Shown: positions 10,252-19,887 of the stretch, piece after piece | How positions within the stretch are numbered: position 1 is the stretch's first letter | Layout of the letters: each line of letters begins with the position of its first letter | Assembly (NCBI GenBank): GCA_019113675.1 | Contig: DXHA01000095.1 | Location: 1 to 62,370 of the forward strand | Origin: Candidatus Yaniella excrementigallinarum | Lineage (GTDB): Bacteria > Actinomycetota > Actinomycetes > Actinomycetales > Micrococcaceae | Direction of reading: 5' to 3' | Length of the DNA: 62,370 bases | Position numbers and translations under genes: made by a program | The notes under the pieces: generated by a model | What the model saw: the letters and a program-made list of their open reading frames with translations, nothing else | Database searches by the model: none | Told to the model about the DNA's origin: nothing

Positions 10252-10391
10252 CGTTGTCCGATAACAAGGTGCGCCTCAACTTGGAAAACCTGTCGGCAAC
10301 GCACTACGCTGAAAAATCGTTCAATATATTCGGTCGCGACCACTACATACACGGCGTGACCCAACGGGGTTGTAAAAGGTACAAACAACAC

Positions 10392-11216
10392 ATGTCACGT
10401 CAGATCGAACTGAAAACTAATGCCCAACTAGCCAAAATGAACCAGGCAGGGCTCGTCTTGCATGAAGGACTCGACGCTGTCGTAGCGGCAGCAAAGCCAG
10501 GAGTTACTACTCACCAGTTGGATCAGGTCTTTCGTGCCGTACTAGACAAGCACGGGGCCACATCAAACTTCTTAGGCTATTACGGGTTTCCTGCAACCAT
10601 CTGTGCTTCTGTCAACGACGAGGTTGTCCATGGCATCCCGGGGGACCGCGTACTTGAAGATGGCGACGTTATCTCCGTAGACGCCGGAGCAGTTATTGAT
10701 GGCTGGCATTCAGACTCAGCCCGTACGGTACTGGTCGGCGATGTATCTGCCGCTAATCAACGGCTTTCGGCCATAACGGAAGACGCCATGTGGGCAGGCA
10801 TTGCTGCCTTTGCAAAAGCTAGACACGTTGGCGAAATAGGTAACGCGATTGAAGATCACGTTCGAGCCCAAGATGGTGAACCACTGGGCATTTTAGAAGA
10901 CTACGTTGGCCACGGTATTGGCACAGCCATGCATCAGGCGCCAGATGTTTTTAACTTCCGTTCGGGTATGCGTGGGCCCCGCGTTAAGGCGGGCATGGTC
11001 CTCGCTATCGAACCGATGCTGGTCCGCGGAGACATTGAGACCAAAACCTTGGAAGATGATTGGACTGTAGTTACCATCGACGGCAAAACCGCCTCGCAGT
11101 GGGAACATTCCGTTGCCCGACATAAACGTGGCATTTGGGTGATCACCGCACCTGATGGGGGAGCTTCCCAGTTGGCACGATTTGGAGTCACACCAGTGCC
11201 AATCCCACAAAACTAA
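10392..11216 (+). CDS. map: Type I methionine aminopeptidase
   Basis: This metalloprotease removes the initiator Met from nascent proteins. The pita-bread fold ligands are visible: Asp in VISVDAGAVIDGWHSDSART, His in GHGIGTAMHQAP, Glu in AIEPML and Glu in WEHSVARH. The ATG at 10392 gives MSRQIELKTNAQLAKM, the normal family start, and 274 aa. The frame stays open upstream to 10254, but those residues resemble no family member and run into the adk terminator. The ribosome-binding site is weak (AAAAGG about 12 bases upstream). Confidence 0.95.
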   Translation: MSRQIELKTNAQLAKMNQAGLVLHEGLDAVVAAAKPGVTTHQLDQVFRAVLDKHGATSNFLGYYGFPATICASVNDEVVHGIPGDRVLEDGDVISVDAGAVIDGWHSDSARTVLVGDVSAANQRLSAITEDAMWAGIAAFAKARHVGEIGNAIEDHVRAQDGEPLGILEDYVGHGIGTAMHQAPDVFNFRSGMRGPRVKAGMVLAIEPMLVRGDIETKTLEDDWTVVTIDGKTASQWEHSVARHKRGIWVITAPDGGASQLARFGVTPVPIPQN

Positions 11217-11233
11217 GACGCTGTCAACACCAT

Positions 11234-11263
11234 TTGGCATTATTTGTAAACGTGCGCTAATAT
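11234..11263 (+). promoter_or_regulatory. Predicted promoter of the infA/alpha operon
   Basis: TTGGCA (11234-11239, 5 of 6 matches to TTGACA) is separated by 18 bases from TAATAT (11258-11263, 4 of 6 matches). It lies about 150 bases upstream of infA, in the gap after map, and reads toward infA-rpmJ-rpsM-rpsK-rpoA-rplQ. Confidence 0.5.
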
Positions 11264-11410
11264 AGTTCCTTGGCTGATTGTGCCCTTCGGCTTATCGGTA
11301 TGCTCGATTCCAAACGGTCAAGGACAAACTCAGCGCATAAACTCATGCTTTTGTAGTTGCCTATCGTTGTGCGGTATTGCAGCAACAAAAGACAACAGAT
11401 TGTGGAGGAC

Positions 11411-11632
11411 ATGGCTAGAAAAGAAGGCGTCATTGAAGTTGAAGGAACCGTTTCGGAGGCATTGCCGAATGCAATGTTTCGGGTTCGGTTAGATAACGAC
11501 CACGTCGTGCTCGCCACTATTTCCGGCAAAATGCGTCAACACTATATTCGCATCCTGCCTGAAGATCGTGTGGTGGTCGAGCTTAGCCCATATGACCTCG
11601 AACGAGGCCGTATTGTCTACCGCTATAAATAA
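11411..11632 (+). CDS. infA: Translation initiation factor IF-1
   Basis: IF-1 (73 aa, normal length) binds the 30S A site during initiation and has an OB fold. It starts [20 protein letters not shown] and contains [20 protein letters not shown] and ERGRIVYRY. The ATG at 11411 has TGGAGG just upstream. The open frame upstream to 11357 is rejected because IF-1 always starts at this Met. It is followed by rpmJ and rpsM, the standard alpha operon order. Confidence 0.98.
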   Translation: MARKEGVIEVEGTVSEALPNAMFRVRLDNDHVVLATISGKMRQHYIRILPEDRVVVELSPYDLERGRIVYRYK

Positions 11633-11668
11633 AATTATCCACCTCTGGAACGCTCAAGGAGGAACCCA

Positions 11669-11782
11669 GTGAAGGTTCAGCCAAGCGTGAAGCGGATCTG
11701 CGATGATTGCAAAGTCATTCGCCGCCACGGCAACGTCATGGTGATCTGCACTAACCCACGCCACAAACAGCGTCAGGGCTAA
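11669..11782 (+). CDS. rpmJ: 50S ribosomal protein L36, zinc-binding form
   Basis: This 37-aa protein starts at GTG 11669 behind AAGGAGGA and reads [15 protein letters not shown], then [20 protein letters not shown]. The zinc ligands Cys11, Cys14, Cys27 and His32 are all present (C+ type). It lies between infA and rpsM, its classical position. Confidence 0.97.
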   Translation: MKVQPSVKRICDDCKVIRRHGNVMVICTNPRHKQRQG

Positions 11783-12010
11783 GTCCTAACGCAGAGATAC
11801 ATAGGCTCAAAATAGGGGCCACAGCAACACAGAGTGGAAACACTCAACCTTCGGACAAGACAAAGGCCGAAGACTTGCTCGCTGATCGGAAATAGTGACT
11901 TGGATGTGTCGAGTTCTTCACATCTAGCACTGGACTAGTCAGTCGGAGACTCTCCCGGGCAAGGACGTGTTGATGAAGACCTTTGTCATAAAGAACAGGA
12001 GAACGGCCAT

Positions 12011-12379
12011 ATGGCACGTCTAGCAGGCGTTGATATTCCACGTGAAAAACGTGTCGTCATCGCTCTCACCTACATTTATGGTGTTGGCAAAAGCCGCTCG
12101 GTCCAGGTCTTGGACGAAACCGGTATTGACGCAAATACGCGCGTTAAAGATCTTTCGGATGACGAACTAGTCAAACTGCGCGACTACATCGAAGGCAACC
12201 TTCGGGTTGAAGGTGACCTCCGCCGTGAAGTTGCGGCAGATATTCGTCGCAAAGTTGAAATTGGCTCCTACCAGGGTCTGCGCCACCGCCGTGGTCTGCC
12301 AGTCCGCGGTCAGCGCACCAAAAACAACGCACGTACCCGTAAGGGCCCGAAGAAGACTGTTGCTGGACGCAAGAAGTAA
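12011..12379 (+). CDS. rpsM: 30S ribosomal protein S13
   Basis: S13 (122 aa) is in the 30S head and contacts P-site tRNA and L5. It starts [20 protein letters not shown] and contains [36 protein letters not shown] and the basic tail. It is preceded by AGGAGAA. The 228 bases between rpmJ and rpsM hold two small hairpins (arms 11849-11854/11867-11872 and 11903-11908/11919-11924) but no gene. Confidence 0.98.
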   Translation: MARLAGVDIPREKRVVIALTYIYGVGKSRSVQVLDETGIDANTRVKDLSDDELVKLRDYIEGNLRVEGDLRREVAADIRRKVEIGSYQGLRHRRGLPVRGQRTKNNARTRKGPKKTVAGRKK

Positions 12380-12436
12380 GTACTTCCCGTCTTGCTCAGT
12401 CGCTGACAATCCAAGCTTTTTGTAGGAGAGCATTCT

Positions 12437-12835
12437 ATGGCAAAGGCACGCGGTGCGGCCCCTCGTAAGGGACGTCGCTCCAAGAAGAACATTACACAGG
12501 GCCAAGCCCACATCAAATCGACCTTTAATAACACCATCGTTTCCATCACCGACACCACCGGTGGCGTGATCTCCTGGGCATCAGCCGGAGAGATGGGCTT
12601 CAAAGGTTCCCGTAAATCTACCCCGTTTGCTGCTCAAACCGCGGCTGAACATGCTGCCAAACGAGCCCAGGAACATGGGCTACGCAAAGTTGACGTCTTC
12701 GTCAAAGGACCAGGTTCCGGACGTGAAACAGCGATCCGTTCACTGCAGGCTGCTGGCCTGGAAGTCGGGTCCATCCAGGACGTCACCCCGGTTGCACACA
12801 ACGGTGCACGCCCGGCAAAGCGTCGTCGCGTCTAA
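12437..12835 (+). CDS. rpsK: 30S ribosomal protein S11
   Basis: S11 (132 aa) lies on the platform of the 30S subunit near the E site. Motifs are [38 protein letters not shown] and [20 protein letters not shown], ending [18 protein letters not shown]. rpsD, which follows rpsK in many bacteria, is absent and rpoA comes next. A hairpin (arms 12865-12871/12881-12887) lies between rpsK and rpoA. Confidence 0.98.
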   Translation: MAKARGAAPRKGRRSKKNITQGQAHIKSTFNNTIVSITDTTGGVISWASAGEMGFKGSRKSTPFAAQTAAEHAAKRAQEHGLRKVDVFVKGPGSGRETAIRSLQAAGLEVGSIQDVTPVAHNGARPAKRRRV

Positions 12836-12974
12836 GGCTTTTGAGCACCCCCCTACAGCCAGGACACAACAGCCATGTCGTGTTGTGGTTGTAGATCCCC
12901 CAAGAAATTAATTTCCATCGTTTCCCCCAACTGCGCGCATCAAATGGCGGATAGCGCGCCGAAAGGAAATGTCA

Positions 12975-13967
12975 GTGCTCATTGCACAGCGCCCCACGTT
13001 GACTGAAGAACCCGTTTCGGAAACCCGTTCCCGGTTCGTCATCGAACCACTAGAACCGGGCTTCGGCTACACGCTTGGTAACTCACTGCGTCGCACCCTG
13101 CTGTCATCGATCCCAGGTGCCGCTGTCACCTCGGTTCGTATTGACCAGGTCCTTCACGAGTTCACTACCATCCAAGGTGTAAAAGAAGACGTCACTGAGG
13201 TCATCTTGAATGTCAAGCAACTGTCGGTATCATCGCAGCATGATGAACCAGTTGTAGCGTACCTGCGTAAGCAGGGCCCCGGTGTAGTCACGGCAGCAGA
13301 CATCACCCCACCGGCAGGTGTCGAGGTGCACAACCCCGATCTGCATATTGCTACCCTCAATGAGAATGGTAAATTCGATATGGAACTTACCATTGAACGT
13401 GGCCGTGGCTATGTCACCGCTGCACAAAACAAGAGCCCGGACGCCGAGATTGGCCGTATTCCGGTCGACTCGATTTACTCGCCTGTGATGGTGGTAACTT
13501 TCAAGGTTGATGCAACTCGTGTTGAACAGCGCACCGACTTTGACAAGCTCACCATTGATGTTGAAACCAAAGAGTCCATGGCACCGCGCGATGCGCTTGC
13601 CTCCGCGGGTTCAACTTTGGTGGAGTTGTTTGGTCTAGCTCGTGAACTCAACGTCGAAGCCGAAGGTATTGAAGTTGGTCCATCGCCAGTAGATACCACC
13701 GTTGCAGCAGACTTGGCACTACCGGTTGAGGACCTTGAACTCACCGTACGGTCCTATAACTGTCTGAAGCGCGAAGGCATCAACACTGTCGGTGAACTCG
13801 TTGCACGTTCTGAGACTGATCTGATGGATATCCGCAACTTCGGCGCGAAGTCCATTGATGAAGTCAAAGAAAAACTCGTAGGCCTTGGTCTGTCACTCAA
13901 AGACGGCGGCCCCGGCAGCTTCGATTCGCCATTTGACTCCCAGGAGTCAGACGAGTACGGACTGTAA
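12975..13967 (+). CDS. rpoA: DNA-directed RNA polymerase subunit alpha
   Basis: Alpha (330 aa) dimerises to scaffold RNA polymerase; its C-terminal domain binds UP elements and activators. The N-terminal domain ([20 protein letters not shown]) and alpha-CTD ([30 protein letters not shown]) are intact. GTG at 12975 gives the family start [12 protein letters not shown] and sits 7 bases after AAAGGA; the ATG at 12969 is too close to that site. A 6-bp GC-only inverted repeat (12933-12938/12954-12959) lies just before the ribosome-binding site. The sequence strongly resembles Arthrobacter RpoA. Confidence 0.97.
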   Translation: MLIAQRPTLTEEPVSETRSRFVIEPLEPGFGYTLGNSLRRTLLSSIPGAAVTSVRIDQVLHEFTTIQGVKEDVTEVILNVKQLSVSSQHDEPVVAYLRKQGPGVVTAADITPPAGVEVHNPDLHIATLNENGKFDMELTIERGRGYVTAAQNKSPDAEIGRIPVDSIYSPVMVVTFKVDATRVEQRTDFDKLTIDVETKESMAPRDALASAGSTLVELFGLARELNVEAEGIEVGPSPVDTTVAADLALPVEDLELTVRSYNCLKREGINTVGELVARSETDLMDIRNFGAKSIDEVKEKLVGLGLSLKDGGPGSFDSPFDSQESDEYGL

Positions 13968-14024
13968 GTCATTTGAACCACTGATGCTTCGGCACTGCAG
14001 CCGAAGGTCATACAAGGAGTATTC

Positions 14025-14546
14025 ATGCCAACCCCAACAAAAGGACCGCGCCTGGGCGGCGGACCGGCACACCAGCGTCACATGCTGGCTAACCTGTCGC
14101 TAAGCCTGTTTGAGCACAAGTCCATCAAGACCACGCTGACTAAGGCCAAACGTCTCCAGCCATACGCTGAGCGCCTTGTCACCTTCGCAAAACAGGGTGA
14201 CCTCACCGCTCGTCGTAAAGTTCAAGGCCTTATTGCAGGTAACTCACGCACCAACAAATCGGTTGTGCACGAACTGTTCACTGTTATTGGCCCAGCCATG
14301 GCAAACCGTGAAGGCGGGTATACCCGCATCACAAAGATCGGCAACCGTGCCGGCGACAACGCCCCAATGGCGGTTATCGAACTGGTTATGGAACCGGTCT
14401 CGCCAAAGCAAGCCGTTGTTAGTGAAGCCGAGGGCGTAGCTGGACACGCTGCAACCGATGAGCAACCAGCCCAAGCGGCTGAAGATACCGTAGCAACCGA
14501 AGACGTCACTGAAGAAGCCGACCAGGCTGAAGAGAACGACAAATAA
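14025..14546 (+). CDS. rplQ: 50S ribosomal protein L17, extended tail
   Basis: The conserved L17 core covers residues 1-~122: [18 protein letters not shown], then [20 protein letters not shown] and [21 protein letters not shown] further ~50 residues form an acidic, Ala/Glu-rich, probably disordered C-terminal tail, common in actinobacteria. It is the last gene before a strong terminator that separates it from truA. Confidence 0.97.
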   Translation: MPTPTKGPRLGGGPAHQRHMLANLSLSLFEHKSIKTTLTKAKRLQPYAERLVTFAKQGDLTARRKVQGLIAGNSRTNKSVVHELFTVIGPAMANREGGYTRITKIGNRAGDNAPMAVIELVMEPVSPKQAVVSEAEGVAGHAATDEQPAQAAEDTVATEDVTEEADQAEENDK

Positions 14547-14563
14547 GTCTTCGTTACGCGTAG

Positions 14564-14604
14564 TATTCAAGCCCTGTACCTATGTGCAGGGCTTGAATAT
14601 TTTT
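14564..14604 (+). terminator. Rho-independent terminator of the alpha operon
   Basis: A perfect 13-bp stem (14564-14576 with 14587-14599) with a 10-base loop is followed by a run of five T (14600-14604). It lies 17 bases after the rplQ stop and about 20 bases upstream of truA. Confidence 0.92.
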
Positions 14605-14624
14605 AATGCACGATCAGGATCTTC

Positions 14625-15488
14625 ATGAACGACGACACGATACTTCGGATTCGCATTGATTTAGCATACGATGGGACAAGCTATCATGGCTGGGCTACCC
14701 AGCCAGGTCTACCTACCGTGCAAGAAACCGTAGAAGCCGGACTGGCGACCATTTTTCGACTTCCAGTAGCAGTCACCGTCGCCGGACGTACCGATGCTGG
14801 AGTCCACGCAGCAAACCAGGTCATTCACTTCGACATCGCCAAGCATCGCTGGCACAAACTTGTTGGCAATGCTGCTGACCGGCGGCCAGAAGAGGCAATG
14901 GTAGCAAAGCTCAACGGTGTGCTTGCCAAAGAATCTGGGGCCATCCGCATTCTGAGTGCCCAACAAACAGTGCGAGAATTCGATGCACGGTTTTCACCAT
15001 TGAGCAGACGGTACCGGTACCGCATTAATATTGGTACACCGGACCCATTGACCCGCCACTTCACCTATCATCATCGCAAACCAGTGGAGGCGGGCAGAAT
15101 GGCTACCGAAGTACAGGGGCTCACTGGATTGCATGATTTCGGTGCATTCTGCAAGCCTCGCCCCGGGTCCACCACGATCCGTACCCTGCATAATTTTGAG
15201 CTGGAAACTATCGGTGACCTAGTTATTGTGCACCTGGCTGCAGACGCATTTTGCCATCATATGGTTCGGGATCTTGTAGGCGCGTTGCTGCAAGTGGGGG
15301 ATGGGACTAGGCCACCGGGATGGTTGCGGGACCGGTTATTCCATCCCGTGCGAGACTCCAATATGGTACTCGCCCCGGCCCACGGACTAATTTTGCACGG
15401 CGTGGACTACCCCGATGAGGATGCCTTGGGTCAACGGGCACGACAAACTCGGGCTAAACGTGATGAGCAGCGTTTTGGTCACGACTAA
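14625..15488 (+). CDS. truA: tRNA pseudouridine(38-40) synthase TruA
   Basis: TruA isomerises uridines 38-40 in the tRNA anticodon stem-loop. Catalytic Asp57 lies in VAGRTDAGVHA (residues 52-62); the N-terminal LAYDGTSYHGWATQP and C-terminal HHMVRDLVGALLQVGDG are also diagnostic. The length of 287 aa is normal. It starts ~20 bases after the alpha-operon terminator, so transcription must begin inside that gap or come from readthrough. Its 3' end overlaps the convergent LysR gene by 35 bases. Confidence 0.96.
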   Translation: MNDDTILRIRIDLAYDGTSYHGWATQPGLPTVQETVEAGLATIFRLPVAVTVAGRTDAGVHAANQVIHFDIAKHRWHKLVGNAADRRPEEAMVAKLNGVLAKESGAIRILSAQQTVREFDARFSPLSRRYRYRINIGTPDPLTRHFTYHHRKPVEAGRMATEVQGLTGLHDFGAFCKPRPGSTTIRTLHNFELETIGDLVIVHLAADAFCHHMVRDLVGALLQVGDGTRPPGWLRDRLFHPVRDSNMVLAPAHGLILHGVDYPDEDALGQRARQTRAKRDEQRFGHD

Positions 15489-16368
15489 TACGTTGTGCAG
15501 CTGCACTTAGGACAGCGACCACCGCAGCTGTATTGGCACTGACTTCCTGCTGGTCTGTGACCAGTTCAAGACGTGTCGTCGGGCGTGTAGTGATCGGCTT
15601 GGTGACCACACCGGGGAACGAAAAAGAAGAAAATGAGGCCGGCAAGATGGATGCGCCCACGCCTGCGGCGACTAAGCCCATGACATTTTCTTGATTAACC
15701 GCCCGTTGGGCAATCCGAGGCGACTGGCCGATAGGATGGAAAATCTCCATAATATTGGTGACATAACCCGGCATCGATTGATAGGGGAATAGCACCAAAG
15801 GCACTTCGGCTAAGTGTGCAGGCGACACTTCGTCTTGGGCAGCTAATTGGTGGTTGGTAGGTACCACGACCACCATTTGCTCCGTAAGCAGTGTCGTGAA
15901 TTGCAGTCCAGCTTGCAGGGGTGCATCACGCATGATGCCGATATCCAACCGGTTTTCCAACAGTGCTTCGACTTGTTCACCGGTAGCCATGGGGTTGAGC
16001 TCCAAATGGATGCCGGGATGTTGCGTACGTACATCGCGAACACCGGCGGGAATTAGAGCATAACTTGCAGAAGACACAAAACCGACTCGAACTCGGCCGC
16101 GACGGCCGGCTTTAATTTCACGAATATCCTCAACGGCCTCGTCAAGGTCTTGCAGGATAGGCCGAATCAAATCTCGAAACCGAGAACCCTCGGGAGTTAG
16201 CGAAACCCGGCGAGATGTTCTATCGAACAGGGTCAAACCCAGCTCTTCTTCCAGCCGTTTAATGTGTACCGTTAGCGGCGGCTGGGAGATATTTAGGCGC
16301 GCCGCAGCGCGACCAAAGTGAAGTTCTTCGGCAACGGCCAGGAAATATTCGAGTTGACGTAATTCCAC
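15454..16368 (-). CDS. LysR-family transcriptional regulator
   Basis: This is a DNA-binding regulator of the LysR type (304 aa). The N-terminal winged helix-turn-helix reads ELRQLEYFLAVAEELHFGRA then ARLNISQPPLTVHIKRLEEE, followed by a periplasmic-binding-like effector domain (GRVRVGFVSSASYALIPAGV). GTG at 16368 places the HTH at the usual distance from the N-terminus; 29 further upstream codons are open but atypical. Target and ligand are unknown. It reads away from rplM and overlaps truA tail-to-tail by 35 bases. It has no metabolic operon next to it. Confidence 0.9.
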   Translation of the reverse strand: MELRQLEYFLAVAEELHFGRAAARLNISQPPLTVHIKRLEEELGLTLFDRTSRRVSLTPEGSRFRDLIRPILQDLDEAVEDIREIKAGRRGRVRVGFVSSASYALIPAGVRDVRTQHPGIHLELNPMATGEQVEALLENRLDIGIMRDAPLQAGLQFTTLLTEQMVVVVPTNHQLAAQDEVSPAHLAEVPLVLFPYQSMPGYVTNIMEIFHPIGQSPRIAQRAVNQENVMGLVAAGVGASILPASFSSFSFPGVVTKPITTRPTTRLELVTDQQEVSANTAAVVAVLSAAAQRISRDQNAAHHV

Positions 16369-16444
16369 GATACGATCTTTCTGGTCGGTATACCCAAGCT
16401 CGACCAACACAACTCTAGCGTAGAATTGGTCAACATCCACTGTT

Positions 16445-16473
16445 TTGCGATGCATCTGAATCCGTAGTAATAT
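16445..16473 (+). promoter_or_regulatory. Predicted rplM-rpsI promoter
   Basis: TTGCGA (16445-16450) is separated by 17 bases from TAATAT (16468-16473). It faces rplM and would give a leader of about 220 nt. It lies 77 bases from the start of the divergent LysR gene, so that regulator could bind nearby. Confidence 0.45.
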
Positions 16474-16611
16474 GAGTAGCTGTTGTGCGTGTCCTCCCGG
16501 ATCGCAAGCGCAGCAGGATCCGACGCAGTTGCATCGTCGAAGGGTCGTTGCCGCACCGGGAAGAACGGACCCGGCTTCACGCCAGCCCTCACCTGGTGTA
16601 CCGGACCTGCA

Positions 16612-16626
16612 CTGTTAACTTAACAG
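16612..16626. repeat. 15-bp near-perfect palindrome in the rplM leader
   Basis: The arms CTGTTAA and TTAACAG flank a single central base. The site lies within the 334-base LysR-rplM gap, ~77 bases upstream of rplM. It may be an operator or a small RNA hairpin; the sequence does not decide between them. Apart from this site and the predicted promoter I see no other clear element in the gap. Confidence 0.5.
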
Positions 16627-16702
16627 CAAGGTCGCGTTGTTATTTCTCACGGCTACGCGTTCGTTTGCTGACCCAACACCGACACACGAAGGCTAATACA
16701 TA

Positions 16703-17146
16703 GTGCGTACGTTTACACCCACGCCAGACGACGTTGATCGTCAATGGCACGTCATTGACGCCACTGATGTGGTGCTAGGACGCCTTGCCAGCCAGGTGGC
16801 AACGCTGCTGCGCGGCAAGCACAAGCCCACTTTTGCACCTCATATGGACATGGGCGACTACGTCGTCGTAGTCAATGCTGACAAAGTTGCGTTGACTGGC
16901 GCTAAACTTGAACAGAAACATGCTTACCGGCACTCCGGTTACCCGGGTGGTCTCACCTCGACATCTTATGCTGAACTGCTAGAGAAAAACCCAGTTCGCG
17001 CCGTCGAGAAGGCTATTAAGGGCATGTTGCCGTCCAATCGCTTGTCCGACCAGGTTATTAAAAAACTCAAGGTCTACGAAGGCACGGAACACCCACATGC
17101 TGCACAGCAGCCCAAAGAATTCATTATCGATCAGGTTGCCCAGTAG
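16703..17146 (+). CDS. rplM: 50S ribosomal protein L13
   Basis: L13 (147 aa, normal length) is an early-assembly protein of the large subunit. Motifs are [46 protein letters not shown] and [20 protein letters not shown]. Translation starts at GTG 16703. It precedes rpsI by 28 bases, the universal L13-S9 pair. Confidence 0.98.
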   Translation: MRTFTPTPDDVDRQWHVIDATDVVLGRLASQVATLLRGKHKPTFAPHMDMGDYVVVVNADKVALTGAKLEQKHAYRHSGYPGGLTSTSYAELLEKNPVRAVEKAIKGMLPSNRLSDQVIKKLKVYEGTEHPHAAQQPKEFIIDQVAQ

Positions 17147-17174
17147 GGTCCTACTCTAAGTTCAAGGAGAACCC

Positions 17175-17672
17175 ATGACTGAAAACGTCAATGAGATCAC
17201 TGAGGACCAGGAGCTGGCCAGCTACACCTCGGAATCTGAAGCTACACCTACCACTCAAGAAGTTACTGAACGCCCAGCACTGACCCAGTCCGGTCAGGCT
17301 GTTGGTCGTCGCAAGCGCGCCATTGCCCGCGTTCGCCTGGTCCCAGGCACCGGGGAATGGAAAATCAATGGTCGCGATCTTGACTCATACTTCCCGAATA
17401 AACTGCACCAGCAGGAAGTTAACGATCCATTTAGTGTTCTCGAGCTTAACGGCGCATACGACGTCGTTGCGTTGGTTCACGGTGGTGGACCTTCCGGCCA
17501 AGCCGGCGCCGTGCGCCTGGGCGTTGCCCGTGCACTCAACGAAATTGACCGCGAGAATAATCGTGGCCCGCTGAAAAAAGCAGGCTTCCTGACTCGCGAT
17601 GCCCGCGCCGTAGAACGCAAGAAGGCTGGTCTCAAGAAGGCTCGTAAAGCACCACAATACTCGAAGCGTTAA
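17175..17672 (+). CDS. rpsI: 30S ribosomal protein S9, N-terminally extended
   Basis: The S9 core runs from about residue 42 ([20 protein letters not shown]) to the invariant C-terminal SKR that reaches the P-site t[23 protein letters not shown] is also diagnostic. The first ~40 residues are a Glu/Thr-rich, probably disordered extension, common in actinobacteria (165 aa against about 130 in E. coli). A strong terminator follows. Confidence 0.97.
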   Translation: MTENVNEITEDQELASYTSESEATPTTQEVTERPALTQSGQAVGRRKRAIARVRLVPGTGEWKINGRDLDSYFPNKLHQQEVNDPFSVLELNGAYDVVALVHGGGPSGQAGAVRLGVARALNEIDRENNRGPLKKAGFLTRDARAVERKKAGLKKARKAPQYSKR

Positions 17673-17691
17673 TTCGCCTACAGTTTTCAAA

Positions 17692-17726
17692 ACATCCGTC
17701 AGCATTTCGCTGGCGGATGTTTTTTT
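17692..17726 (+). terminator. Rho-independent terminator after rpsI
   Basis: A 12-bp stem (17692-17703 with 17709-17720, one G:T pair) with a 5-base loop ends in a run of seven T. It closes the rplM-rpsI operon and marks the left edge of the hydantoinase region. Confidence 0.93.
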
Positions 17727-17850
17727 AACGTCTACAACGCGAGTCCACCATACTGTCGCAAAGCCACCATATAACTGAGGCGCAGACCACGATACGATCG
17801 GAATACAACAAGATCGACCTGCAACAGATAAGGGGGGTGACGCAACAGTT

Positions 17851-19887
17851 ATGAGCCGATCCGACGATCAACTCCACATGGCCGTCGATACCGGCGGAAC
17901 ATTTACAGATGTGGCAGTCCGTGGCACAGACGGCAAACTGTCTGTATGGAAATTACCGTCCACGCCCGAAGCGCCTGACGATGCGGTGCTGGAAGGCGTA
18001 CAAGGTGGGCTAGAACGTGTCGGACGGGATCCGGCAGAACTCAATAGATTTGTGCACGGCAGTACCGTAGCCACCAACACCGTACTCACCCGAGATGGAG
18101 CCCGAGTTGGGATGGTCACAACCAAAGGGTTCCGGGACATCCTGGCCATCGCGCATCAAGCCAGACCATCAATTTATGACCAACACCAGCGCCGACCCGA
18201 ACCACTTATTGCACGGCAACATATTATTGAAGTCCCACAGCGCATGGACGCTGATGGTCACATCGTAGAAGAGCTTGACGAAGCAGCATTACAACAAGCC
18301 GCTCAAACACTGGGAGATTTTGAACTAGATGTCATTGTCGTTTCCTTTATTAACGCCTACGCCAACTCGGCGCACGAACAGCGGGCAGTAGAAATCCTAG
18401 AAGAATCCGATGTCGCAGAGCGTGTGGTAGCGGCTACCTCAATTGCCCCGGAAATGCGTGAATATGAGCGTACCTCCACCGCTGCCATTAATGCTTTTAT
18501 CACCCCAAAAATCTCCGGATACATTCAGCGTCTTGAACAGGGCCTAACTGCCACAGGCGTGACTACCAGATGGCGCATCATGCAGTCTTCCGGAGGCTTA
18601 TTGAACCCAACTGATGCAGCAGAGTATCCGGCCCGTACCGTACTATCTGGGCTTGCCGGGGGAGTAGTGGGAGCCGCCAACTGGTCAAAACACTTGGGGT
18701 TATCACGGGTAGTGTCATTTGATATTGGCGGGACCTCAACAGATATCGCCCTAATTCGTGATGGTGTCCCCGATGAAACACTATCCTCTGAGATTGCCGG
18801 GCTACCATTGACGTTACCCTCTGTCGACGTCCACACTATCGGTGCCGGTGGCGGGTCAGTTGCCTGGCTAGATTCTGGAGGTGGACTTCGGGTTGGGCCA
18901 CACTCCGCCGGAGCAGTGCCCGGGCCGATTAGTTATCAGCGGAGCGGAGAACAACTGACGGTAACCGATGCCCATGCCGTACTCGGACGGCTTGGTGACC
19001 AATTACTGGGCGGTGAATTTAGCCTGGATATCGACGCTGCGCGTACAGCCATGACCCAATGGGGTGAGACTATGGGGCTCACCGCCGAACAAACGGCGGA
19101 GGGCATCCTGCAAGTGATCACGGCAACCATGGCCCGAGGCATCCGCAAAGTCTCGGTAGAACGCGGTATCGATCTACGCACCTGCGATCTGATGGCCTTT
19201 GGTGGGGCCGGACCACTACACGGCGCTGATTTGGCTAGAGAACTCAATATGAAATCGGCAGTAATCCCGCCGCGGCCAGGAATAGCATCAGCGGTGGGCA
19301 TGCTAGATGCGCCAGTCCGGCACGATTATTCCACCAATGTGGAAATCAATACAGCCCAAGGCCTTACCGGATTGCAAGATACCTTCGACAATATGCGTGA
19401 TCATGCTGTCACCCAGCTTGATGATCCGGATGCTGAAACGCATTACGACCTATTAGTAGATGCCCGATATATCGGTCAATCATATGAACTTACCGTCGCC
19501 TGGGATGCTGACTGGCAACGGCAACGCGAGATCTTTGAACAAACTCACGAACAAAACTATGGCTTCGCTGACCCAGATGCACGCATGGAAATCGTGGTTG
19601 CACGGTTGGTTGTGACTCAGCAGCCCGAACACGGCGAACTGGAATCCGTTGCAATGATGAGTTCCGAAGTAACGCCAGATACATACCGCGATGTTTATAT
19701 TGCAGAAACCTGGCGTGAAGTGCCGATCTATGACCGAAGTGCTTTCGGGCCAGAAACCGTCATCGAGGGGCCTGCCATTATTGAACAGTTCGACTCCACC
19801 GTCTACATTCGACCCGACCAGATTGCTGCCAATGACACCTATGATTTTCTACATATCCGGCAAACTACGGATCAGGAGCAGTCATGA
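17851..19887 (+). CDS. hyuA: Hydantoinase/oxoprolinase family, subunit A
   Basis: This is the ATP-binding subunit of the N-methylhydantoinase / 5-oxoprolinase / acetophenone-carboxylase family, which uses ATP to open or carboxylate cyclic amides and ketones. An actin-like N-terminal domain starts MAVDTGGTFTDVAVRG (residues 10-25), and the second phosphate-binding motif FDIGGTSTDIALI is near residue 290. GAGGGSVAWLDSGG and LMAFGGAGPLHGADLARELN are also typical. The length of 678 aa is normal. It overlaps hyuB by 4 bases (ATGA). The true substrate cannot be read from sequence; no racemase or carbamoylase lies nearby. Confidence 0.9.
   Translation: MSRSDDQLHMAVDTGGTFTDVAVRGTDGKLSVWKLPSTPEAPDDAVLEGVQGGLERVGRDPAELNRFVHGSTVATNTVLTRDGARVGMVTTKGFRDILAIAHQARPSIYDQHQRRPEPLIARQHIIEVPQRMDADGHIVEELDEAALQQAAQTLGDFELDVIVVSFINAYANSAHEQRAVEILEESDVAERVVAATSIAPEMREYERTSTAAINAFITPKISGYIQRLEQGLTATGVTTRWRIMQSSGGLLNPTDAAEYPARTVLSGLAGGVVGAANWSKHLGLSRVVSFDIGGTSTDIALIRDGVPDETLSSEIAGLPLTLPSVDVHTIGAGGGSVAWLDSGGGLRVGPHSAGAVPGPISYQRSGEQLTVTDAHAVLGRLGDQLLGGEFSLDIDAARTAMTQWGETMGLTAEQTAEGILQVITATMARGIRKVSVERGIDLRTCDLMAFGGAGPLHGADLARELNMKSAVIPPRPGIASAVGMLDAPVRHDYSTNVEINTAQGLTGLQDTFDNMRDHAVTQLDDPDAETHYDLLVDARYIGQSYELTVAWDADWQRQREIFEQTHEQNYGFADPDARMEIVVARLVVTQQPEHGELESVAMMSSEVTPDTYRDVYIAETWREVPIYDRSAFGPETVIEGPAIIEQFDSTVYIRPDQIAANDTYDFLHIRQTTDQEQS

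Noticed and set aside
10254-10391. 46-residue N-terminal extension of map
   Set aside because: It starts inside the tail of the adk terminator and matches no aminopeptidase family N-terminus.
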